From assembly GCF_004375085.3 (NCBI RefSeq), contig NZ_SNAQ03000025.1:1-64000 (forward strand): DNA of 64,000 nt. The letters are read 5' to 3'. A model generated the notes under the pieces. It did not search any database. It was not told the DNA's origin and saw only the letters and a list, made by a program, of their open reading frames with translations. The stretch's first letter is position 1; the number at the start of each line of letters is the position of its first letter. Position numbers and translations under genes: made by a program. Shown here one piece after another: positions 19,246-26,918 of the stretch. This DNA comes from Lewinella sp. W8 (GTDB lineage: Bacteria; Bacteroidota; Bacteroidia; Chitinophagales; Saprospiraceae).

Positions 19246-19293
19246 GAAGACAGTGCCACGTACCACTGAAGGTGCGGGTCCAAAAGTATTCGT

Positions 19294-20367
19294 TTGAGCG
19301 AAATCGTATTATCCATTCAGGGTGTCGACCCCCTGGAACTTCTCGGAGAAAACAACCGCAAACTCAACCTCCTGCGGGAGGCCTACCCAGACGCGACCGT
19401 TACGCAGCGGGGTACCAACATCAAAATCAAGGGGGATAAAAAAGATACCCAGCGCCTCAAGCAGCATCTGGAGATGATGATGCGCTTGCTGCAGGACAAC
19501 CGGGAGCTGAGCAAGCAGACCGTGGAAGACCTACTGGCGGGGGAAAATCCCTTCCAGACGCGACTGGGCAACGGCGCCTCCAACAAGACGATCGTCTACG
19601 GCCGAAACGGCAAGCCCATCAAGGCGCGCACGAAGAACCAGGCCGCCATGGTGGAGGCCGCGGCGAAAAACGACATCGTTTTTGCCATTGGTCCGGCGGG
19701 TACCGGTAAGACGTATACGGCCGTAGCGCTGGCCGTGCGTGCACTCAAGAACAAGGCCGTCAAGAAGATCATCCTGACCCGCCCGGCCGTTGAGGCGGGA
19801 GAGAGCCTGGGTTTCCTGCCCGGCGATCTGCAGGACAAAATCGACCCCTACCTGCGCCCCCTCTACGATGCGCTGGACGACATGATTCCGGCCGATAAGC
19901 TCGCCAAATTCCGGGAAGACCGCACCATCGAAATCGCTCCCCTGGCCTACATGCGGGGACGGACGCTGGACAACTGCTTCGTGATTATGGACGAGGCGCA
20001 GAATACGACGACCAGCCAGATCAAGATGTTCCTGACCCGCCTGGGCCCCTCGGCCAAGTGCATCATCACCGGTGACCTGAGCCAGGTCGACCTACCCCGC
20101 AACCAGGTCTCCGGACTGCGCCGGGCCATCAAGCTGTTGCAGCCGATCAAGGGCATCGGGACCGTCCGCCTGACGGCGGAGGACGTCGTGCGTCACCGCC
20201 TGGTGAAGGCCATCATCAAGGCCTACGATGCGGCCGACGAGGCCGAAGGCCGCGGCCGTTTCGGCGACCGGAGCAGCAGCAAGCCCGAGACGAGCACCTT
20301 TGAGCGGCTCGGCCCTCCGGGCCGCAGTCGGCGACCGCGGGCGGATGAAGAGAACTTCTTCGAGTAG
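19294..20367 (+). CDS. phoH: PhoH-like ATPase
   Basis: An N-terminal KH-like segment (about 1-75) precedes the ATPase core. Walker A is GPAGTGKT, Walker B is CFVIMDEAQN, and ITGDLSQVDLP is the family's sensor region. PhoH-like (YbeZ-type) proteins are cytoplasmic nucleotide hydrolases tied to RNA and ribosome metabolism, often next to ybeY, which is absent here. The start is a TTG at 19294, giving MSEIVLSIQG. The C-terminal tail is Gly/Arg/Ser-rich and looks disordered. Confidence 0.92.
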   Translation: MSEIVLSIQGVDPLELLGENNRKLNLLREAYPDATVTQRGTNIKIKGDKKDTQRLKQHLEMMMRLLQDNRELSKQTVEDLLAGENPFQTRLGNGASNKTIVYGRNGKPIKARTKNQAAMVEAAAKNDIVFAIGPAGTGKTYTAVALAVRALKNKAVKKIILTRPAVEAGESLGFLPGDLQDKIDPYLRPLYDALDDMIPADKLAKFREDRTIEIAPLAYMRGRTLDNCFVIMDEAQNTTTSQIKMFLTRLGPSAKCIITGDLSQVDLPRNQVSGLRRAIKLLQPIKGIGTVRLTAEDVVRHRLVKAIIKAYDAADEAEGRGRFGDRSSSKPETSTFERLGPPGRSRRPRADEENFFE

Positions 20368-20378
20368 CCAGGTAACCT

Positions 20379-21497
20379 TTACTTATCGACCAATTGGGCC
20401 ATGAAGCCCCAATTCATCGCCTGGGCCCTGCCCAGGTAGAGCGGATTGGCTTGTTGCCAGAGGTCATCCGAGCGTACCCAGAGCACCAACTTATTTTCAC
20501 CCGCCTTGAGCGGAAGGGTGATGCGGTGCTCACCGGGGCTGATGCGACCGAAGTTTTCGGTGTCCAGTTCGTAGCCGTAGGAAATGATTTGGTCGTTGAG
20601 GACGATCATCATAACCTGGCTGAAGTCATAGAGCAGGTCGACTTCTTTGTCTTCTTCTGCCTGGATCATGGTCTTGGCGAAGACAGCCTCTTTGGGATGG
20701 TCAAAGTAGCGGGCTAAGTTGACCAGTCCGTCGCGGTCCGCCTTGACGGCCGTCCACGTGTCGTTTTCTTCCGCATTCTTGAGCCGATTATAGTATTGAA
20801 CTTGCCGCACGATTTGGCCTTCCGTTTGCGGGGAGATCATCCAGTCGGTGAGGTAGCCATCATCCGGGATGGTGGACTTCACCCGAAAAGGGGTGCTTTC
20901 CGTGAGCTCAATGTTGGAGTAATACCCGTTGGCAAAGGAGGTCTTCAAAAAAAGTTGGCCGGCATCCGCATAGCCGCCAAGTAATTTTATGGAGAGGTTA
21001 GGCTTGACCTGATCGCCTACGAATACCCGCAGGTTATCCTCAAATACTTCCACCTTTATATGTACCCATTCCTCTGGCGATACGTCGGCGGTGACTTCAT
21101 ACATCGGGTAATTGTACAGCTGCCACCCCAGCGCGCCATTAAAAACGGGGGCATACTGAAGGGCTTCTTTACTCCCTCCGGCGAATACCCGCAGGTAGAG
21201 GAATTCGTAATTGAACAGGTCTTCCGCCCGGAAACCTATTCCGGGCATCGCTCCTCCGGCGACATCCATTTCGAGGGTGAAATTTTTCGGTGCCCGTTCC
21301 TTCAGCAGGACAATTTGATGGGCTTCTAATTTCAAGGCATGTGTTCCTTTATGCGCTGCTACCTGGTGGGGTAATTCATCCCCCGTGCCATTATCGATGC
21401 GCTGCCAGTGTGCATCGGTTAGGGGAATGGGCTGTGCGGATAGACAATTGACGGCAAGGAAGAGGAGAACGGCAAGCGTTTTAAGCTGCGAGGACAT
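20379..21497 (-). CDS. Secreted LamG/concanavalin-like protein, 372 aa
   Basis: The signal peptide is MSSQLKTLAVLLFLAVNCLSAQ. Residues about 30-210 look like a concanavalin/LamG-type beta-sandwich (FTLEMDVAGGAMPGIGFRA, WVHIKVEVFEDNLRVFVGD), as in many secreted Bacteroidota proteins that bind glycans. The second half (about 215-372) is a beta-rich domain with LPLKAGENKLVLWVRSDD, resembling glycoside-hydrolase accessory jelly-roll domains. No catalytic residues can be assigned. It is convergent with phoH, 11 bases away. Confidence 0.8.
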   Translation of the reverse strand: MSSQLKTLAVLLFLAVNCLSAQPIPLTDAHWQRIDNGTGDELPHQVAAHKGTHALKLEAHQIVLLKERAPKNFTLEMDVAGGAMPGIGFRAEDLFNYEFLYLRVFAGGSKEALQYAPVFNGALGWQLYNYPMYEVTADVSPEEWVHIKVEVFEDNLRVFVGDQVKPNLSIKLLGGYADAGQLFLKTSFANGYYSNIELTESTPFRVKSTIPDDGYLTDWMISPQTEGQIVRQVQYYNRLKNAEENDTWTAVKADRDGLVNLARYFDHPKEAVFAKTMIQAEEDKEVDLLYDFSQVMMIVLNDQIISYGYELDTENFGRISPGEHRITLPLKAGENKLVLWVRSDDLWQQANPLYLGRAQAMNWGFMAQLVDK

Positions 21498-21655
21498 TTG
21501 ATGGGTCTTTTGGGTAAATAATTGGTGCGCTTTCCTTCATGGGGCATCACCCCTCCATAAGGAAGCTCCCTCAAGATTGGGGTGTTGCCGCCGACCACTC
21601 AAATAATCCGCTGTTCAAGTTGAAGTCAAGTTTGTTCAAGCCTCCTGATGGCCCA

Positions 21656-23212
21656 TTAGGCGGTCCGTTTGGCCGCCCGCATCCGCCGTTTGTTGTCGAG
21701 CGTACCGAGGAGGATTTCCCACAGATCTTCGTAGGGGATCCATTCGATGTCGCTGATCTCCCGGTGCTCCAGTTCCGGGGAGTTGATCATTTTCTCCAGG
21801 ATGGGTTTCCCCAGGCGTTCGGCCGCCACGCGGTTGAAGTTGGCGTCGACGACCTTGAGTATCAAGCGGTAGAAGCAGTTGTTGCGGAATTCCTGCTTCC
21901 CCTTCAGGTAGCGTCGGCGGAAGCGGTCAAACCCTTCTACCCGATCGACCACCTTATCGTATTCCCCACGGGCCATCAAAAACATCATCTGCAGGATAAG
22001 TACCTGCACGTAGAGTCCGTGCTTGTTTTTCTCGTAATTCGGGATACTGTTCAAAAAGCGATTCAGCCGAAATGGCCGCAGCTTCGGCAGGTCCTCCACC
22101 GGTTCCACCTGTCCGGTGGCGACGAGGAGATGGACGAAGGCTTCGAGGATGCGCCAGTATTGAATGAAATGACTGCCAATAGCAGTTTGAATTTTTCCAA
22201 AGTCACATTCAGAAAATTCTACAAAGGCGTACTCATAATTTTTAGTTCCTAGTCCAAGTCGGATAGATAACTCAGAAACCTTAATTAAATTAACTTCCGT
22301 ACTTGATATAGATTCTTTAGCCTCAACAACCTTTTGTATGCCCCTATCGAACTTCCTCTGATACACCTCGCATTCAAGACTAAGTAAATGCAACAACTCT
22401 AAATTTACCTTAGTAGTTCCTCTGCACAACTTAATTTGAGCTTCCCCCTTCCTTAATTCATCAATAGCTAGGCTATACTTCCTTTTCCACATCAAGCTAT
22501 ACACCTTCATCAAGTAGAAACATATCTGAATTTTAGGAATTTCTGGGTGCTTTTCTGCTATCTCTAATGACTCCTTAGAGTACATCTCCGCCAATTTTGC
22601 CAGCTCTACAACTGGTTGATTATCGTAAAACTGGCACTTTAACTTTTTATACCTATTTACTACTAGCGCTTGATCGAATTGAGCCTGCAGATAGTATTCA
22701 GTTAATTCCATATACTTTTCAAACTCCTTTTTATTATAATCCACACTCATGCTTAGTGTTGATAATACGTCAGATAGCTCAAAATTCAAATTTACGATCT
22801 CATAGTGTCTAACCTTCTTGAAGGTATAATTGGCAATTTTCTTTCCTAAAAGAAATTCTTTTCTAGAAACAAGGTACATTACGATTCCCAGCAACTTAAA
22901 CCCATTTTCGTATGCTAAATTATAATTCGAGAACAAAAATTTGGGCTCAGTAGACAAACTGAAAGACTCAACTAATACCTTCCATAGTCGCTCTTTTAAA
23001 CGTTTATATGCTGGGTAAGTATGATCCTTTTCTTTCCCATACAGAAGGGAGACTATCTCTGCCTCATCATCAACTCGACCCAGCGTTCTTTTTAACAGAA
23101 TGTATAAGCGTTCCAGCTTAGACGGTAAAGACATCACCCCCTGGTTCTTCTTTATAAGCGACAACACAGTAGCTCCATCAGAAATTTCGATCAATTCCTT
23201 AAGTTCTTTCAT
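21656..23212 (-). CDS. Array-flanking helical-repeat protein A, 518 aa (unknown family)
   Basis: I do not recognise this family. The protein is almost wholly predicted alpha-helix in TPR-like helix pairs, with no signal peptide or membrane segment. It is a clear paralog of the protein at 24948. Shared blocks include FRLNRFLN, a NNCF segment (QEFRNNCFYRLIL), NANFNR/DANFNR, EWIPYE and LWEILL in the C-terminal 150 residues, and weaker matches throughout (YWRILEAFVHLL, LSIRLGL). The composition is mosaic: the 3' third (21656 to about 22180) is GC-rich like the host, while the 5' two thirds are AT-rich. It may be a receptor, scaffold or processing partner for the peptide array next door; that is inference from position only. 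Confidence 0.85.
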   Translation of the reverse strand: MKELKELIEISDGATVLSLIKKNQGVMSLPSKLERLYILLKRTLGRVDDEAEIVSLLYGKEKDHTYPAYKRLKERLWKVLVESFSLSTEPKFLFSNYNLAYENGFKLLGIVMYLVSRKEFLLGKKIANYTFKKVRHYEIVNLNFELSDVLSTLSMSVDYNKKEFEKYMELTEYYLQAQFDQALVVNRYKKLKCQFYDNQPVVELAKLAEMYSKESLEIAEKHPEIPKIQICFYLMKVYSLMWKRKYSLAIDELRKGEAQIKLCRGTTKVNLELLHLLSLECEVYQRKFDRGIQKVVEAKESISSTEVNLIKVSELSIRLGLGTKNYEYAFVEFSECDFGKIQTAIGSHFIQYWRILEAFVHLLVATGQVEPVEDLPKLRPFRLNRFLNSIPNYEKNKHGLYVQVLILQMMFLMARGEYDKVVDRVEGFDRFRRRYLKGKQEFRNNCFYRLILKVVDANFNRVAAERLGKPILEKMINSPELEHREISDIEWIPYEDLWEILLGTLDNKRRMRAAKRTA

Positions 23213-23757
23213 AGTTTTAATTGCATCTATAGTTTCATCATAAGCTATAAACTATTCTTTGGCAAATTGAAATGCCAAGAATCAGAATATCCAAAATTAT
23301 CGAGAAAATTTCTCATAGAGCGTCTTACAAGGACATAAGGTGATGGCCCTTGATAAAATACGCATTTTCAAATTATTCAACTAGGCAGTTGAATTAAATA
23401 AAGGCACTTTGTGTTGAATTCTCATCAAAATTTTGAGCGAGAATTAGCTTTAAATCAGCTTTAGGAATAGACGAGCTCTTAGCAATAGAATAGCAGAAAC
23501 AATGGCTTAAGAGGATAAGAAAGTAAAAAAATGAGCTCTATCAAGCAGGTCAACTCCAGGGAAAAATTAAAATCCAGCCTCAGACCTTTCTACCCTTAAC
23601 CACTGACATTCAATTACTTATGCCGGAACATGCCCTAGGGCGTAAACTTTAACAATCTAATCGAGCTGCAAATTCTGCCTGCGATTCAAGGAGAAACCAT
23701 CATCAAATTTGCACCAGACAAATACAAATCTCGAAAACTCAAATAAATATAATTCAT
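23213..23757. other. AT-rich spacer between helical protein A and the peptide array
   Basis: This 545-bp gap probably holds the divergent promoters of protein A (minus) and the array (plus). Visible elements are a perfect 8-bp hairpin ATTCAACT-aggc-AGTTGAAT at 23375-23394, a 6-bp hairpin TTGGCA/TGCCAA near 23257-23277, and the 22-codon ORF at 23531. No TAnnTTTG box with a matching -33 element is evident. Confidence 0.6.
23531..23599 (+). CDS. Possible small basic peptide, 22 aa
   Basis: An ATG preceded by a purine-rich stretch (AAGAGGATAAGAAAGTAAAA) opens a 22-codon frame, MSSIKQVNSREKL followed by KSSLRPFYP. It is strongly basic, unlike the acidic array peptides downstream. The A-rich leader is the kind of start context Bacteroidota use. 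There is only one copy, so no conservation test is possible here, and it may be chance. Confidence 0.25.
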   Translation: MSSIKQVNSREKLKSSLRPFYP

Positions 23758-23877
23758 ATGGAACTAATTATCAATTCCCTCACTCCAGATCAAATCATGG
23801 CCATCAACGCTGCCTTCGGAACCATCGCTGAATGGGTCGCTGCTGGATGCATCGTCGTCGAAGACGTAGCCATTTAA
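23758..23877 (+). CDS. Array peptide 1, 39 aa
   Basis: The peptide starts MELIINSLTPDQIM, continues AINAAFGTIAEWVAAG and ends CIVVEDVAI. It is acidic (three Glu and two Asp, no Lys or Arg), probably an amphipathic helix followed by a short Cys-containing hydrophobic tail. The single Cys follows an Ala-Gly pair, a layout seen in some leader/core precursor peptides, but no processing enzyme is adjacent. The function is unknown. This first copy has its own leader (AAATAAATATAATTCAT) and is presumably closest to the promoter. Confidence 0.82.
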   Translation: MELIINSLTPDQIMAINAAFGTIAEWVAAGCIVVEDVAI

Positions 23878-23975
23878 TCACCCCTCCTTTCACCTTAAAA
23901 TTCAACAGTCATGACCGAAGATATCCTAATCTGAATCCATCCTCTTCATAATTCAAAATCATCAAAAAATAAAAC

Positions 23976-24095
23976 ATGGAACTAATTATCAATTCCCTCA
24001 CTCCAGATCAAATCATGGCCATTAACGCTGCCTTCGGAACCATCGCTGAATGGGTCGCTGCTGGATGCATCGTCGTCGAAGACGTAGCCATTTAA
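23976..24095 (+). CDS. Array peptide 2, 39 aa (identical protein)
   Basis: This copy encodes exactly the same 39 residues as peptide 1. The only base difference is synonymous (codon 16, ATC to ATT). The A-rich leader ATCAAAAAATAAAAC precedes the ATG, which fits Bacteroidota start contexts. Confidence 0.82.
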   Translation: MELIINSLTPDQIMAINAAFGTIAEWVAAGCIVVEDVAI

Positions 24096-24192
24096 TCACC
24101 CTCCTTTCACCTTAAAAATTCAACAGTCATGACCGAAGATATCCTAATCTGAATCACCCTTTTCATAATTCAAAATCATCAAAAACTAAAAC

Positions 24193-24312
24193 ATGGAACT
24201 AATTATCAATTCCCTCACTCCAGATCAAATCATGGCCATCAATGCTGCCTTCGGAACCATCGCTGAATGGGTCGCTGCTGGGTGCATTGTCGTCGAAGAC
24301 GTAGCCATTTAA
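24193..24312 (+). CDS. Array peptide 3, 39 aa (identical protein)
   Basis: The same 39 residues are encoded with three synonymous differences from copy 1: codon 17 AAC to AAT, codon 30 GGA to GGG and codon 32 ATC to ATT. It is the most diverged copy at DNA level and unchanged at protein level. Confidence 0.82.
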   Translation: MELIINSLTPDQIMAINAAFGTIAEWVAAGCIVVEDVAI

Positions 24313-24409
24313 TCACCCCTCCTTTCACCTTAAAATTCAACAGTCATGACCGAAGATATCCTAATCTGAATCCACCCTTTTATAATTCAAAATCATCAAA
24401 AAATAAAAC

Positions 24410-24529
24410 ATGGAACTAATTATCAATTCCCTCACTCCAGATCAAATCATGGCCATTAACGCTGCCTTCGGAACCATCGCTGAATGGGTCGCTGCTGGAT
24501 GCATCGTCGTCGAAGACGTAGCCATTTAA
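24410..24529 (+). CDS. Array peptide 4, 39 aa (identical protein)
   Basis: The coding DNA is identical to copy 2 and the protein is identical to copies 1-3. The leader is the standard A-rich one. Confidence 0.82.
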   Translation: MELIINSLTPDQIMAINAAFGTIAEWVAAGCIVVEDVAI

Positions 24530-24626
24530 TCACCCCTCCTTTCACCTTAAAATTCAACAGTCATGACCGAAGATATCTTAATCTGAATCCACCCTTTTAT
24601 AATTCAAAATCATCAAAAAATAAAAC

Positions 24627-24746
24627 ATGGAAATAATTATCAATTCCCTCACTCCAGATCAAATCATGGCCATTAACGCTGCCTTCGGAACCATCGCTGA
24701 ATGGGTCGCTGCTGGATGCATCGTCGTCGAAGACGTAGCCATTTAA
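24627..24746 (+). CDS. Array peptide 5, 39 aa (L3I variant)
   Basis: This copy carries the only amino-acid change in the array, Leu3 to Ile (CTA to ATA), and otherwise matches copy 2. It is the last full unit. The following spacer and leader run into unrelated sequence, where an ATG at 24847 opens a nine-codon frame with no similarity to the array peptide. Confidence 0.8.
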   Translation: MEIIINSLTPDQIMAINAAFGTIAEWVAAGCIVVEDVAI

Positions 24747-24947
24747 TCACCCCTCCTTTCACCTTAAAATTCAACAGTCATGACCGAAGATATCTTAATC
24801 TGAATCCACTCTTTTCATAATTCAAAACCATCAAAAAATAAAACATATGCTTCCTTCCCAAATCAGCCCTTCTTGATGCTTTGGAATTAATCAAAAAAAA
24901 ACACCCTAATGCATTTAATTCATATTGGCACTACTTATGATCGGCCC

Positions 24948-26480
24948 TTAGGCTACTGACATTTTCCTATCTTCGACCAAGCTGTCAAGTAGTATTTCCC
25001 AAAGTTTTTCGTATGGTATCCACTCTAGTACATTGTGTGATTTTAGTTCATCAGCAGATATCATTTTTTGATAAATTACCGCAGACTTTCTTTTCGTTGC
25101 TGTACGATTAAAATTTGCGTTGATTGCAGTTGTCAACAATTTGAAAAAGCAATTATTTCTAAAGTTTTCATCTTTCTTTAAATACCTACTACAATACCTT
25201 TCTAGAGATTCAACCCTATCAATTGCTAAACTATATTTCCTCTCGATAATTAAAAACATAGCCTGAATTATCAAAATTTGAATATTCATCCCCCTTTTAT
25301 TCCTAGCATAAGTAGGCACATTGTTTAGAAATCGATTTAGCCTGAACTTAGGCAACTTAGGATCAGAATTATCAATCGGAATTTTACCCGCAGATATAAG
25401 TAAATGCACGTAGGCCTCAATGATTCTCCAGTACTCTATGTGTCGAGGTGTGAATACACGATTCAAAAATTTTCTATCTAGGCTAGTCAATTGTAAATAG
25501 GAGTACTTATACTCTCCAGTCAACAAACCTAGCCTAATTGAAAGCTCCAGTAATTTGATACCATTTATTGACTGGGCGGGAATCATTTCCTTAGCTTTAG
25601 AAATCTGCTCAAGACCAAGAGAGAAGTCTCCAATTCTCAATGTGCATTCAACGCTATTCAAAGCAAGGAAACCTAGATTATTTCTAGATACTCCATGGCA
25701 TTTACTAAGCCTCGCACTTCCCCTTTCAGAGGCCGATATTGCTTCAATATATTCACCCCTTAGCATGCAGCCAGTTACTTCAAGATCAGCCAATAGTGAT
25801 TGTATCAATGATACATTTGGGTACTTCTCTATCATGAAATAGCATTCCATGAAATATTTATTTGCTTGCTGCCCAATTTCATATGGAGAATCTCGATGTG
25901 CATAAATACCATTCCTAATTCTCCTCATATATCGCTGAAGCTTAGCCACAGCAAATTCCGCCTCAGTATAATATTCGCACAAAGCATCAAATTCGTTAAA
26001 CTTTTCTTCGTTATATCCAACTCCTAAATACAAGCTTGACAGTAAATCTGTAACGTCCTTTAGGATTGAAACTATCTCAAATGGTTTAACTTGATTGTAA
26101 GTATATCGACCAATTTCCCTAGCAGAAGTGTATGCTCTTTGTGAGATTAATATTCTTGCAATTGCCAATTGTCTATAACCATGCTTGTAAGCATCATTGT
26201 ATGTGCTAAATTTCGGCATTTCAACCTCATCCAATAATATTGCTTGGACCAATATATGCCTCAATCTCGTCTTCAAGGTCCGGTACGGTCCATAACTTGG
26301 GGTGCGGTTATTCCCATACAGCTTCTTTACAATCCCATCATCATCAAGGTCTCCCTTTCGGACGAGGTCATAGAGTTTATGGGTCAGGCTCTCCGTAGCC
26401 TTAACCTGACCATTGCCCTTCAGAATTTGGCGGACAGTGGCGCGGGACGGGACACCCGCCAGTTCCTGTAACTGTTTCAT
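24948..26480 (-). CDS. Array-flanking helical-repeat protein B, 510 aa (unknown family)
   Basis: This is a paralog of protein A at 21656, with the same architecture and no recognisable domain. The N-terminus (MKQLQELAGVPSRATVRQIL) could hold a short helix-turn-helix-like segment, but this is weak. The middle is TPR-like helix pairs, and the C-terminal 150 residues carry the shared blocks FRLNRFLN, ENFRNNCF, NANFNR, EWIPYE and LWEILLDSL. No signal peptide or membrane segment is seen. The gene is AT-rich except for the first 80 or so codons (about 26240-26480), which look like host DNA. It is transcribed towards the array and ends about 100 bp beyond the array's end. Confidence 0.85.
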   Translation of the reverse strand: MKQLQELAGVPSRATVRQILKGNGQVKATESLTHKLYDLVRKGDLDDDGIVKKLYGNNRTPSYGPYRTLKTRLRHILVQAILLDEVEMPKFSTYNDAYKHGYRQLAIARILISQRAYTSAREIGRYTYNQVKPFEIVSILKDVTDLLSSLYLGVGYNEEKFNEFDALCEYYTEAEFAVAKLQRYMRRIRNGIYAHRDSPYEIGQQANKYFMECYFMIEKYPNVSLIQSLLADLEVTGCMLRGEYIEAISASERGSARLSKCHGVSRNNLGFLALNSVECTLRIGDFSLGLEQISKAKEMIPAQSINGIKLLELSIRLGLLTGEYKYSYLQLTSLDRKFLNRVFTPRHIEYWRIIEAYVHLLISAGKIPIDNSDPKLPKFRLNRFLNNVPTYARNKRGMNIQILIIQAMFLIIERKYSLAIDRVESLERYCSRYLKKDENFRNNCFFKLLTTAINANFNRTATKRKSAVIYQKMISADELKSHNVLEWIPYEKLWEILLDSLVEDRKMSVA

Positions 26481-26918
26481 AGAGACGAGGGATATGTAGT
26501 TTCGAGAATCCTGCTAAAGCTCAAAATCAGACCCCGGGTGCAACCGGGGCTTCGCGCTGTTCACATCACTAAGATATGACCCCAAAATCAGCTAACAAAA
26601 TCAACTCATTAAAATACTGAATAACAGTACATTATGGCCACAAAATGTTACTAATAAGATCAAAACCAAGCTAACAAAAGCGCGTTGGTTGTCCATGTTT
26701 ATCCGAAAAACGCACTTATCTTTACACTGAATCTAGGGAAAATGCCCTAAACACGCTTTTGTGGGGTGGTCCCCATGCGACACCACCCACTTGAAAATTT
26801 TGTGTTGTTCATAGCATTTTTAGCCGTGCCATGGCCGTTGATTTACTCTGAGGGATAATATAGTATAGAATCAAAATCGGCCATGGCACCTTTTTCCCTC
26901 TCCATCACCAACTTATTC
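26481..26918. other. Spacer with large inverted repeat
   Basis: This 438-bp gap holds a CCCCGG/CCGGGG hairpin near 26531-26548 and a long inverted repeat at 26826-26889. The repeat has 12-bp perfect arms GTGCCATGGCCG, extended by TTGATT/AATCAA after a 3-base bulge, around a 25-base AT-rich loop. The plus-strand side is followed by five T residues. The repeat starts about 30 bases beyond the stop of the lipoprotein gene at 26919. No ORF is convincing. Confidence 0.65.

Larger units (their letters stand above)
23911..24803 (+). other. Conserved seven-codon mini-ORF in every array unit
   Basis: ATG ACC GAA GAT ATC YTA ATC TGA (MTEDILI) occurs at 23911, 24129, 24346, 24563 and 24780, each 33-34 bases after an array peptide stop. 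The only coding difference is the synonymous CTA/TTA Leu codon (TTA in units 4 and 5). It could be a translated micro-peptide, an attenuator-like ORF, or the truncated start of a lost second gene. Its upstream region is less A-rich than that of the 39-codon ORFs. Confidence 0.45.
23758..24846 (+). repeat. Five-unit tandem array, 217-218 bp per unit
   Basis: Units begin at 23758, 23976, 24193, 24410 and 24627 and are near-identical. Each consists of a 39-codon ORF (120 bp), a spacer with CCTCCTTTC just after the stop, a seven-codon mini-ORF, and an A-rich leader (ATCAAAAAATAAAAC) before the next ATG. The first unit has a different upstream leader. After unit 5 the spacer and leader are still present (to about 24846), but the sequence departs at the point where a sixth ATG would begin. 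The array is on the opposite strand to both flanking paralogs. Confidence 0.97.

Noticed and set aside
23790-23873. Antisense 27-codon ORF with a perfect Shine-Dalgarno in each array unit as the main gene product
   Set aside because: The plus-strand 39-codon ORF is longer and has the A-rich start context used in this phylum. The antisense reading is kept only as an alternative in the findings.
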